Positions 47,969 to 59,708 of a stretch of DNA of 64,000 nt are shown in pieces (position 1 is the first letter of the stretch; each line of letters starts with the position of its first letter). A program made the position numbers and the translations under genes. The DNA is from Ananas comosus (lineage: Eukaryota > Streptophyta > Magnoliopsida > Poales > Bromeliaceae): NCBI RefSeq assembly GCF_001540865.1, contig NC_033627.1:1-64000 (forward strand), in the 5' to 3' direction. Under the pieces are notes generated by a model. The model had not been told where the DNA came from, searched no databases, and saw only the letters and a program-made list of their open reading frames with translations.

Positions 47969-50128
47969 GGCCAATTTGCATAAAAAATCTACTTATTTTG
48001 GGCTTTTGCAAAACCGGACCACCTTTTTTATTTTTGCAGATTCGATCCACTTTTTCAGCAAACTGATCAAAATACTCTTATTATTTTTTCTCTTTCCTCT
48101 TTCTCTCTCTTTTTCGTTTCTCTCGTTCTTTTTTTGTTCTTTTTTTTTTCTCCCCAGCAGAGCGGAGGCGGAGCGGTCCGTCTCGCTTCTCACCCTCATG
48201 CTCTCGCCCTCGCCTTCGCCCTCGTCCATGCACCCCCCATCTTCCTCGCCCTTGCCCTCGTCCATGCACCCCCTACCTTCCTCGCCTCCGACTCCGCCAA
48301 GGCTGCGCCGCGATTTTTTTTTTTTGCTTTTTTCTTTTCTTTTCTTCTCTGACTCTTCTCCACCGTCTCCGACGACGACGCCTCTCGCCCTTCCCCGCCC
48401 TTCTCATCTCTCCCTCTCCCTCATTTTCTGCGGTCTCCGACGACGATTTATCTTCGCCGGCGCCGACGTCGACACCGTAGAGGTCATTGCGGCACTACAG
48501 CCTCGGAGCGGGAGTCCTTAGCGGCGTCGTCACCGGTGCCGTAGCTGTTGGCAGAGAAGGTGACAAAAAAAATTATAGAAAAAACAGAAAAAAAAAATAA
48601 AAATAAAAAATTATATAAAAAGAAGGATGAAGATGAAATTGCATTGTTAATTACAAAAAAAATTATAAGTTACACTATTTAAGATGTAAACTGCTGCTTT
48701 AAGATAAAAATTATACTCTTTGAACGAAAATTATACTATTTTTTATCTTAAACTGCATCCTTTTAAGTGATATTTATACTGTTTCTCCCCTTGTTGCACT
48801 GTTTCTTCTCTTGTTGTACTATTTCTCCTCTTGTTTACACAGAAATGGTGCAACAAGAGAAGAAACAGTATAAATATTTCTTAAAAGGGTGCAATTTCTC
48901 ATCTTATTGCATTGTTTCTCCTCTTGTTGCACTATTTCTCCTATTGTTTACACAGAAATGGTGCAACAAGAGAAGAAACGTGCAACAAGAGAAGAAACAG
49001 TAGATATATCTCTTAAAACAGTACAGTTTCTCCTCTTATTGTACTATTTCTCCTCTTGTTTATACAGAAATGGTGCAACAAGAGGAGAAACAGTATATAT
49101 ATCTCTTAAAACAGTGCAGTTTCTCCTCTTGTTGCACTGTTTCTCCTCTTGTTGCACTATTTCTTCTCTTGTTTATACAGAAATGGTGCAATAAAAGGAG
49201 AAATAGTGCAACAAGAGGAGAAACAGTATAAATATCTCTTAAAAGGATGCAGTTTAAGATAAAAAACAGTGTAACAAGAGGAGAAATGGTGCAACAAGAG
49301 GAGAAACAGTACAATTTTTGTTTAAAGAGTGTAACTTTCATCTTAATGGATACAGTTTATATCTGAAAGAGTGTAATAAGAAGAGAAATAGTGTAAATAT
49401 CTCTCAATGAGTGTAATTTTCGTTTAAAGAGTATAGTTTTCATCTTAAAGCTGCAATTTACATCTTAAGTAGTGCAACTTATAATTTTTTTTACAGTTAA
49501 CGATGTAATTTCATATTCATCATTCTTTTTATATAATTTTTTATCTTTATTTTTTTTCTATTTTTTCTATAATTTTTTTTTGTCACCCTCTCTGCCAACA
49601 GCCACGGTGCCGGCGACGACGCCGCTAAGGACCCCCGCTCTGAGCCTGTAGCGCCGCAGTGACCTCCACTGTGTCGACGTCGGCTGGCGCATCATCGTCG
49701 GAGGCGGCAGAGAATGAGGGAGAGGAAGAGATGAGAAGGGCGGGGAAGGACGAGAGAGGCGTCGTCGTCGGAGACGGTGGAAAAGAGTCGGAGAAGAAAA
49801 GAAAAGAAAAAAGCAATAAAAAAAAAAAGTCGCGGCGCGGCTTTGGCGGGGTTGGAGGCGAGGGGGGGTGCGTGGACGAGGGCAAGGGCGAGGGCGAGGG
49901 CGAGAGAATGAGGGTGAGAGGCGAGACGGACCGTTTCCGCCTCCGCTCTGCCGGCGAGAAAAAAAAAAGAACGAGAGAAACGAAGAGGAGAGAGAAAGAG
50001 GAAAGAGAAAAAGTAAAAAGGGTATTTTGGTCAGTTTGCTGAAAAAGCGGACCGAATCTGTAAAAATGAAAAAGGTGGACCGATTTTGTAAAAGTCCAAA
50101 ATAAGTAGATTTTTTATGCAAATTGGCC
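47969..50128. mobile_element. Fold-back (long-TIR) transposon, non-autonomous
   Basis: A 2.16-kb element whose two halves are inverted copies. The left arm (about 47969-48745) starts GGCCAATTTGCAT and the right arm (about 49405-50128) ends ATGCAAATTGGCC. The arms align along more than 700 bp, through a CT-rich stretch, a GC-rich stretch (48360-48560 against 49565-49770) and an AT-rich inner end. The middle is made of small tandem and inverted repeats. The arms contain long Ser/Pro-rich open frames on one strand, but these follow base composition and no transposase is recognisable. Long arms recall Mutator or fold-back elements. A target duplication is not clear. Confidence 0.8.
48770..49330. 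repeat. Tandem and inverted short repeats in the fold-back centre
   Basis: Repeated words 'tttctcctcttgttgcac' and their reverse complements alternate with 'tttacacagaaatgg' every 100-130 bp. Each pair forms a local hairpin, so the centre is itself palindromic at small scale. Confidence 0.85.
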
Positions 50129-50496
50129 TACTTTTTTCTGCAAGAATTCCTGCGTGGAATTCAATCCAAAGAAGGATCCGTAATAGTGAAACCGGCAGTT
50201 TGGGCGGGGAACTAAGCGGTTTGGATGTCGGATAAAATTAAGCGGGAATGATCCCATATATTAGGAAATGGGACGGGTTATTTGCGCTCCGACTGTGTTT
50301 CGGGTCCAGACTCCGGCGCGAGTGGGCCCGAGATCTGTTCCGCCGGCTGAAAAGCGAGAATGGGAATTGGATCCCTGCTGCTTTTGTTTTGTTTGGGCAA
50401 CTCGCCCCTCCCCTAGAGGGGTGACGCAGCAGAGATCATCCATCATCAGTCCCACTCCAAGCCTCCAACCCCCAACATCAAGGGTCAAGGTGGAAA
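50129..50496. other. Upstream region of the LOG-like gene
   Basis: Promoter and leader between the fold-back element and the start codon. A TATA-like 'catatatta' lies at about 50254. There is no room for another gene. Confidence 0.4.
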
Positions 50497-50671
50497 ATGG
50501 GAAGGATTGGTGCGGTGAGCTGCTCTTCCTCCGCGTGGTGCCGTCCCCCGAAGCAGCAGCAGTCCTTGCCCGTGCGCGGCCGAGGAGGAGGGGAGTTGTT
50601 CGGCGGCGCCCTGGGATCTCCTCGTTGTAGGCAAACCAAACCCATTCACACTCACACGGTCGGACGGACAA

Positions 50672-50709
<38 letters not shown>

Positions 50710-53007
50710 AGCCGCGGCTCCTCCTCGTCGTCGTGGCTGCCGCTGCCGCTGCCACTGCCGCTTTCCCAACGCGTTGGGGTTGGGGCCGGCACGAGACCGG
50801 TCCTGTCGTCGGCGCAGCACGACGAGTTCTGTGAATTCTCTCAGAGGACCAGTCCCGACGAGGTGTGCTCGTTTTCCACGGATTATTACAAGACGCTTTC
50901 CTTCTTTACGTGCGTTTGCAATCTGACGCCCCCTTCGCTTGCGGCCTATCCTTGGCACCCAAAAATAAAAATAAAAATAAAAATAAAGACACTTTCTTGC
51001 CTGCTCGCTCGACATACTCGGCATCGTCATCCATCCACTGCTTAATAGGAGTAATCCATCGATTATCAGAAAGTTATTCCCTCTCTTTCCTACTTGTTTA
51101 ACTACCTTAAAAACTTCGCTATGGCCCCTCGGAGCCATATGCATTGTTTCATTGCAGCAGATTGAATTTGTCTCAGTTAACTATCTCCCTAGTCCCTAAT
51201 ATATCTGTTGGTGTGTGTGTTTGTGTTTGTGTGCGTGTATCTGTGAAGGAAAACGTTATGGTCGTGTCCTCCACATGCCAGCTTGCAGCTTTTGTCAATT
51301 AAGCAATCTCCTGCTGTTAGTTTAGACTTTATCTATCCATTGCTTAACCAGCTGATCCGAATGTCCAGAGTTATGTGCACACAATCTTTGGTCAAGCATA
51401 ATCAATTTTCTTTTCCGTGCTTTTCAAGATATGCGTAATCTCGGGTAGTAGTTATCTTAAGAATGTCGAACTTGTTGCAAATTAAAGTGCTGATGTGATA
51501 ACAAGGAGTGAGCCTAAGTGTAGCCTTCCATGATCTTCACTAAAATGTTGCTAGCATTGTGCACTTCATTTGTTTCACAAATATATTAACAATCAAGGCG
51601 TGCTTATTCACCATGAACATTCCGAACTCCGCGATTCTAGATATAGTTCTTCTAAGCAAATTGAAGGTTCGCTTGATTGTTTATGCTTCTTGATTAGTGG
51701 AAGTTTATTTGCTTGCATATTTGTTAACACAGATTGTATTTTCTCTGCTGAAGGTGAGGAAAGAAATTCACAGATGCTATGCTCTTGTACAGAAACTTGG
51801 GAGGGGAGTAATTTACTTGGGGTCTTCTCGAGTAAAGACGGACCATCCACAATACCTGCAAGCTTTAGAATTGGCAAGAGAGGCAAGTTCTGAAGAAATA
51901 GGGACTTCAATCTTGTTTTCACAAAGTATCATCATACCTTTGGTTTGTCGAGTAATTGTATTAATATGTGTGTTCTGTATTTACTGAGCCAGCATCTCTT
52001 AGAACCTTCAGGAAGTCTCTTGGTTTAATGTTGTCATTCTTGTTACAAGTACCATTGCGATACCGTAAACAATTGCTTCAATTGATTGTGAAGAAATATC
52101 TTTCCTATTTGCTTGCAACTTTAGGACTTTTATCTAAGACCGGCAACGAGATGCATAATGATGTTTGCGAATGTGTAGCAAATGGTACTTGCCACACAAA
52201 CGAGTATTTCATAGCCCATGAGTTCTTAATGTACTCCCTACTCGTAGATGTGCTGAAATGGTTAAGGCTTAGCGTTGTATCTGAATGCTTAAATTTACAT
52301 TCTGACGGCAGTTGACTACTAAGCGAGCATCTTTATGATGACAGGCTGCAAAGATGTTGGACTGCACCACATGGACAGGAGCAGGTCCTGGTTTCATGGA
52401 TGCTGCCATCAGAGGTGCTATCGAAGCGAAGAAGCCTGTTGGCGGATTCAAGATAGCCAGAGAAGCTGGTGAATGGACTTCTTCAAACTTCCATTCTTAC
52501 CTGCCTCCTGATACATACCTTACATGCAGGTAAATTTAGCAATTAGCTCTCTAAAAGACGGCCAGTTGCAAACATGGGAATTCTCATTACTGCCTGGCAA
52601 ACTCTCATTACTGCCTGGCAAACAGGTTCTTCTCAGCTCGGAAACATGGGTTGGTTGATGCTGCAGTAAGGAATGATCCTACTGACAAGACTGCGGTGGT
52701 TGCGTTCCCTGGTGGAATCGGGACTCTAGATGAGGTTTTTGAGATCCTGGCCTTGATTCAGCTGGAGAGGATTGGATCTAAGCTTCCAGTCCCTTTCTTA
52801 CTTGTGAATTATGATAGTTATTACTCAAAGCTCATAGATTTTATGGATGAATGCGAGAAATGGGGGGCAGTTGCTGAAGGAGAAGTTGCATCTCTGTGGA
52901 AGGTCTGCAGTGGAAATGTTGAAGCTTTGGAATACTTAGCAGAGTTCTATGATCTCCCTACAAGCAAAATAAATTATGATCCTATGGATGGTGTTCAGAA
53001 GGTGTAA
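50497..53007 (+). CDS. LOG / 'lysine decarboxylase'-like Rossmann protein, probably plastid-targeted
   Basis: Predicted 353-aa protein. Coding exons: 50497-50862, 51754-51882, 52345-52529, 52626-53007. Intron 2 has a GC donor (AG|GCAAGT) and a normal AG acceptor; no in-frame GT donor fits. Residues 1-122 are rich in Ser, Arg, Gly and Pro with a Gly-Ala run coded by AGGAGC repeats, and look like a plastid transit peptide. From 123 on it matches the LOG-type fold (TIGR00730), whose best-known members release cytokinin bases from riboside monophosphates. The hallmark PGGIGTLDE is at 255-263 and the preceding Arg-Lys (SARKHG) at 230-235. However, the segment aligned with the LOG GGGxxGLMG loop reads TGAGPGFMDA. 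It therefore belongs to a divergent plant clade often named 'lysine decarboxylase family', and cytokinin activity is not assured. The start is the first ATG in frame with the conserved part. Confidence 0.85.
50674..50709 (+). repeat. (AGGAGC)n hexanucleotide repeat in LOG-like exon 1
   Basis: About six AGGAGC units in frame, coding an alternating Gly-Ala run inside the presumed transit peptide. Copy number could vary between alleles without breaking frame. Confidence 0.9.
52582..52623 (+). repeat. 21-bp tandem duplication at the last 3' splice site of the LOG-like gene
   Basis: The 21-bp unit starting 'tctcattactgcc' and ending 'ggcaaac' occurs at 52582-52602 and 52603-52623 with no difference. 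Only the second copy is followed by AG (52624-52625), which serves as the acceptor for exon 4. Confidence 0.9.
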
Positions 53008-53100
53008 TTTTGTAGTTGACCAGCTCATTACCTTTAGCAAGATATTAAGTCCAACTAAACACTGGTTCAAGAGGGTGAGGTGGAACTTTTTTGTCAAGAG

Positions 53101-53145
<45 letters not shown>

Positions 53146-54396
53146 TCTCGAGCCTTTTTTGCGAAGAAGGCAAATATGTAATTAAAAATTAAACTGGAAA
53201 ATTATTTTCCAGCACATAATTGGCCAAGTTGTGTGTAGGGCAGTATTTTTAGGCATGTATCACATTTGGTTGTGCTATGAATCTCCTAGACGAAGAGCAA
53301 GTCTACTTTTGCTAAGCCTTGTGTACTTTTGCTAAGCCCTATGTAGAATTTTCTCATGAACATGTCATTGGGAGCAGTCACTTGGGCGTTCAGCCCCATT
53401 ATTTTTGTTAGTATTTATTGAAACCTGGTTCTTGTGGATTGAGGCTTGCCTCTATGACTTCATTATTCTGCTGTGTAAACTTGAAAGAGTTACTTTGCTG
53501 CAGGACAAAAGTGCATTGAAGCACCATGGCAGACTAGTCTTTCCTGTTTGATGGAAATGCCTTTTTTTGAGGATATAATTGGCTGCAGTTAGCAATGTAA
53601 TAACCCCTCTGGATCGTAATATAGGTCATTTACTTTGCTGTAATCCAGAGTGATACAGGAATTGAAGATTTTACTGCAGTCCTGTGCACTGCTCACGGCA
53701 CCATTGTAAGTCTAATTGCGTGGCAGCTATCTTGACTGCACCAGCAGGAATGAAATAGGCAGCAAACTTTTCTGGAACTTTTCATATAAAGGATTAATAC
53801 AATTAGGTCGACAGCCCATGCATGCTACATGGGGCCATCCTCACCAGTTGCTACTGCATATCTTTCCTCTTAGGTAATTGCACCTGCGTTCAGCACTACA
53901 AATCCTGCTACGACTTAAGCTTATGTGTTCAAAGACAATGCATTAAAGAATTTGGAACAATGAGAGCAAACAGGGGAAGGCAGCCAATGTGGAAATCAAA
54001 TGTGGGTAGACTGCTAGACTCTAATTCAACAGAAAGTCACTAAATCAAAAAATATAGAATAATATTTTGAGGAATTTCAGGCGGGTTTAGCTTGTGTACT
54101 AACAGCAGACTTTGATGTTACAACGTACAAGCCCAAGGCACAATCCTCAAATAACAAAGAACATATGTCTTGTTCTTCCTAACGGATATGGTTATATCAT
54201 CCATCATATATCATTAGACAGATCATGGCGGCAATGAATTATGGATTCTGAAAGCTTAGAGACTAGGCTAGATTTGCAGACAACCAGATTGAGTTGGCAT
54301 CATTTAGCCCTGCACCAGTACCAGACACAGGCTGAATTTGATCTCCCACTCTAGCTAATACAACTTTCTTGTTCAGGTTCGCCATCAACTAATGTT
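53008..54396. other. Shared 3' intergenic region between convergent genes
   Basis: Holds the 3' UTRs of the LOG-like gene (+) and the kinesin gene (-), which face each other. A CT microsatellite lies at 53104-53141. No further gene is supported. Confidence 0.5.
53104..53141. repeat. (TC)n microsatellite in the 3' UTR of the LOG-like gene
   Basis: Pure TC run of 38 bp, about 100 bp after the stop codon. Confidence 0.95.
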
Positions 54397-57300
54397 TTAT
54401 GCTTCATTGTAGGCAGGTCTGAACGCAGCTCTCCATGATTGATCCTCTTCGCACATTGGAGCTCTGGAATGATCTTCTTCAATCTCAGATTCATGGCGGT
54501 AGAAGGGCTCCAGTGCAGATTCTGGAAGTCGGCTCTCTGCTAGATAATGCTTCATGGTCACCATCTCCATTGCATGCTTTTTCTTCATCTTCTCAGTTTG
54601 CTTCTTCAGTTTCTCGATCTCCTGTTGGGCTGCAGCATGCTTACCCTGCGCAATGTATTGCCAAAAAAGAAGAAGAAAGAAAGAGCACGAAATAGAAAAC
54701 TATAAGATCACAATAACACGCCAAACAATGTTACTCAAAAAATGAGTGCTTAAAATATAACCTCTGCTCTTGAGATTGCTTCCTCAGCTTCTCTCAAGCG
54801 CACAAGGAGTTCACCAGCAGCCTGTACAGCCTCAGCAGTGTCACGCAGCTGAATTCGAAGCCTCCGGTTCTGCTCCTTCAGATAGGCCCTCTCTTTTTCT
54901 CGGTCGATCCTCAGAGTAGAAAGCTCTGCAGAAAGAGCTGCAGCAAAAGCCGAGCCACAGCCCTTCCGTCCAGCTTTTAGTGCTGCTTTCTTCACCTCTG
55001 CAATTCCTTCCGTGACCTGGCGATGCTTCTCAAAAAGGTCATTGTACTTCTCCTGAAGTTCTGCGTAGTGTTCTACAATCCTAGCATGCCCATGGATGGC
55101 TCGCTGCAGAGCGTCATCCAACTCTGCGGTGCACTTCTTCTCCAGGCTCAGCTCCATCTCCTTCTTCTCTGCAAGCCTACGATTTGATTCGAGATCAAGT
55201 CTCAGCTCTTCAGTTAGAGATATCCACCTGCTCTCTGACTCTGTCCACTTTTGTCTTTCCTTCTCAAGATCTTCCGCTCCCTTGTCTGAAGATTGGATGT
55301 CACCATTCCTTATATGATCAAGAAGAGAATCTTCCTGTGTAGAGCCTCGAGCATAGGGCAGTAGCTGATTCCTGAGGCTCTGAACTTCATTAAGAAGAGC
55401 TTCCCTCTCATTCATGTTAAATGGTTCATTCTGATTATCTTTTAATGAATTCTCCATATTTGAGACCCCAGAGTTGTTCTTGATACTGTCAACTGAATGC
55501 TGCAAGACTTTAATATTAGAAACAAAAAGAAAGAAAAGCAGAATGTGAAACAACAAGTCGATATTCTTAGGGACACCAACCATGTGTTCAGCATCCTGAG
55601 TATGACCTGTAATTGAACTTTGACCATCTCTCTCCTTGTATAGTTCCACCTGCAAAAATTTAAACAAGAAATATAAGAGGTGAATCTCAAAGAGCATTGG
55701 GACAAGATAAAAATTACCAGAGTGGTCAAATGCTCAATTCTATCTGCCTGTTCTGCACAAAGGACTTCCAGTTCCATCTCTCTCTTTGAAGCATATGTGG
55801 AAACATCATCCTGCTCGATTAAGGAAAATAGCTTTAACTCAGGGCAGAGCTAAAATAATCAAATAAATAATATATCACTAGCATACCTTAGGTAATGGTT
55901 TCTGCAATGTATCAGCACCACATGTCTTACTGCTTAACACAATTTGCATATGTGAATCATCATTGATTAGATTGCATCCATTTGCATCCATCACCTTTTT
56001 GCAAGATGAACACAGGAATGAAGTAGATGTTGCTTTCTCCTCTGGTAATGTTTGCATGCCAGAGTGAACCTTTTCAAGTGACTGGTAAGAATTTAAGGCC
56101 AAGTGCTCAAAGGAAAGGCCAATAAATGATTCTTGCGTATCTGAATTGCGCTGATGATAATCGATAATCTGCAAACCACGCTGAAGACTCGCAGCTAAGG
56201 ACTCAGTGGGGCTAAGCTTGGTCGACTTTAAGGAGGAGCGAACAACATCACCCATTCTAGAGGACTCCACATTCAAGTTGGATATTGGGCACTCTGACGC
56301 ATTCTCCTCTCCCACCGACAGACCCAACGACATGATACTTTTCCTAGTTTTATTATCAATCTTTGGAGAAGAGCACAAAGGTGGATCTTGGAGCACTGGA
56401 AAGTTTTGGCACGGTATGATTGAAAGGCTAGATTTCCTTGCGGAATCATAGATTTGATCATGTTTCATGTCTTTGGAAATATCTTGGCCTTCTAAGGGAC
56501 TCTCAATAGACAGAGCAATGCTATTAGAGGGTGAAGGTTCAATTACATCGCAATGCTCTTCCTTAAGGCTTTCTTCCTTTTGCGACGATTTGATTGCAAG
56601 CTCTTTACTAGCAGCACACACTTGTGAGTCTATTTTCTTGCCCTTGTTAATTCTTGAACTCTCTTCTGTAAAAGAAACTTTGCATTTCACATCCTGTTTC
56701 TCCAAAACAGCCTTCAAGTTATCTTCAGAGGTAGAATGCAGGCTGCTTATTTGATCACAGAATTCTCTTACATCCTCCTCATCAATATCCATCTCTTCCT
56801 CTGAATTGCTATCAATATGAGGTAAAATCAATGAGCGGTTGAGACTCACTCTCAAAAGGTTTAAGCTTTCACGAGCACTGTGCCCTTTAAAATGGCCACT
56901 GGTATTAGCGCCAGCAGGGATGCCTTTATACATCTTTGCTCTTATAAGCTCTTCCTGTTCCATGGAACATAAAACTGTGTTATTCTTATTACTCATAGCC
57001 TTTCAAGGTTTATTGATCATTCAGAGGAAGCTTACCTTCAATTGCCGTATCTGATCACTCAAGCCATTAACATCATCTTCTGTTATTTCATTGACGACTG
57101 GCTTGTTTTGTATATATTTTGCTCGTTCAGCAAATCTCAGTGTGCTAAAAGTGCCTGCCTTGCATCTACATTAGCCATATACCAAGATCATTTTAGGAAA
57201 ATCACATATGGACTGACAAGACAAAATTAAATCTGGTAGTAGAAATACCTATCATCTGAAGAAATGGCACACAAAAATGTAACCTTTGAGTTGCCACCAA

Positions 57301-59634
57301 GTGTATCCTGCAATAGATGTGTCAGACAGGACTCCACATATGAGACTTTGTGATCTTTTCCAGAACTTGTGACATCTGCAAGAATATTGACCAGCTTCCT
57401 GTGTTCATCCAAAAGAAGAAACTACATGGCTCGGAATCATCATTCAACATTTAAAGTGTGATGTGGAATGCATAAATGCCTATTGAAAGGCGTATGCCTA
57501 TAGAGAGATGTATGGCTACTTAGAAATGTCTGGGCACCCTAAAATTGGTCTGTGCGCTCATCAGAGATAAATGAGAGCAAGTAACCTATTGATATGACTA
57601 GGCACTACCAAGTTGGTTCATTCAGTGGAGCAGAAAAGGAAGATTATACACTGGCTTTCTAAACAAGTATTCAGCGAAATCCAGATATAATTTTGATGTT
57701 AATGCTAATTTTAGAAACATCTATCATATAAGCAGATCACACTAAGTATCAACCATGACATCGCGCAAGCAAAAAGAAATGCATTTACAACTAAATGATT
57801 AAATCAATTGGCAACTATATACCCAAGCCTTGCGAGAGACTTCTTAACATGTCTTGCTTCTTTAATGCCATGCTTGCCAGCACCATCGAGCTCATCCCAA
57901 TCTGATCCGGCAAGATCAACAAGGCTGATTCTGCTAGATTTTGAACTGGTAAAGCAGGTTGCCGACTGTCCCTATAGCATTAAAGGAGTGGTGTTACATT
58001 TTCAACAGTTATGTGGCATGTCTTTAAGCTTAATCATTTCTCACATGAAGAGTTATTCATCTTTGTTTGCATTGTGACTTTTTCCCAATATGTAGTTCCT
58101 AGTCAGAGTTCAATTGTGGCAGAGGCCAGAAATATAATCCACTCTTAATAAAAGTATAACAACTTTTCAGAGAAAGAAAATACTTGATAAGAGTAGATTA
58201 CCTTGCACCAAGATTCAATTATGCAAGTAAATATGACATGAGAACGTGAGCTTTTGGAGTTCATACTGGTCGCACCAACTTTTCTATTTGAAAGACCCTG
58301 TGACATAAATAAAAGTAACAAAAAGAAAGCTAATCAATAGCTAGAATGCTAAGCAAAAAACTACACTAACTAGCTGTTGGTGGTGCTATTTAATTGTTGC
58401 TTTCTTTTGTCACCTTGAGATATTGGGTCTTGTCTGTGCTGCATCTTTAGTGCAGCTATTCCATACAGTTTTTTTGTCTTAATTTCTTCGTTTCTTTTTC
58501 TTTTTCAGGGCCCTAAGCCCTGTTTCCTCTCTTGTAGAAAAGAGGGAGAGTAGAATTTGCAATTGTAGGTGTTATCAATATGCACTCATTCTTGATATCT
58601 AGTGGTCGCTATCTTATTTAATGGTGTTTTCTTCTTTTACGGTCTGAAACTGATACCTATTGGGTGCTTTCTTGAGATATTGATGTTTTCTTCTTTAACA
58701 GTGAAGTACAATTCAAATAAAATGAATTTTTGATAGAAAATCTTCCAACTATTTAAATAAAAACCTACAACACTGATCTTAAATTAAAAAATTCTATAAA
58801 TTGTCCAACATTGGCTTGTTAATTTTTGTAGCAACTTGGTGAGCTCAAAAAGGAGTTTCAAAATCATGAAATTTGAATCCTAGAAAGTTTGAATGCCCAA
58901 GATCATGTTTAACAGTGTCGATAATCGAATTGGATGGCCTATCACTGAAAACTCATAGTAAATATGGAGGAATAACAATGGGTTTAGTGATTCGAGTGAT
59001 CTACCATAGTTGGCATTGTAAAGGGATTTCTCAGGTATGTATGGTCATCAACAAACTAAAGAAAATGTCAATAAGAAAGGCTTCTTTATGTATTATAGAA
59101 CAATGTTATGTGCAGGCAGAGCAATTGCTGTAAAGTCTTATCTTTCGAAGTACAAAGCATTAAATGCTTTCGTAAGCTAATTTCTCTGAGCATTTGAGAA
59201 ACCTCAAGTTGAAGTTCATCAACAAATAATATATTCTATATGGGGAAAACGATTCTAGGCTAAAATGCTATCCATCATCAGTTCATGTCCACCAAGAGCT
59301 TGTGCAAAATGGTCTTTAAGTACCTTAAGTAAAATCTGAACAACATCCTCCACTGTTGTGACGTACTCATCAGTCAGATTCTCGATATGAACACCAATCC
59401 TTGAATCATCCCTTATCTACAAATAAGAGAACCACCTACACTATTAAGCAAAATGCGCGGAGTTGATTTTTTTTTCAGACACGAACATAAAGACTTAAAA
59501 ATGCTATACCTGAAGATTCCTTTGAGTTGGATCCATCAGGTCATTGATCTGTTCGTTATATATCTACAGATGGACAACACAAACCAAATAAGACCAAAGA
59601 TAACGGACTCAATTGCTAGTCCAGCAAGAGAGTC

Positions 59635-59708
<74 letters not shown>

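Noticed and set aside
48134..48521. Long Ser/Pro-rich open frames in both arms of the fold-back element (also 49567-50121)
   Set aside because: They follow from CT-rich composition, appear mirrored in both inverted arms, and show no domain or codon signal.
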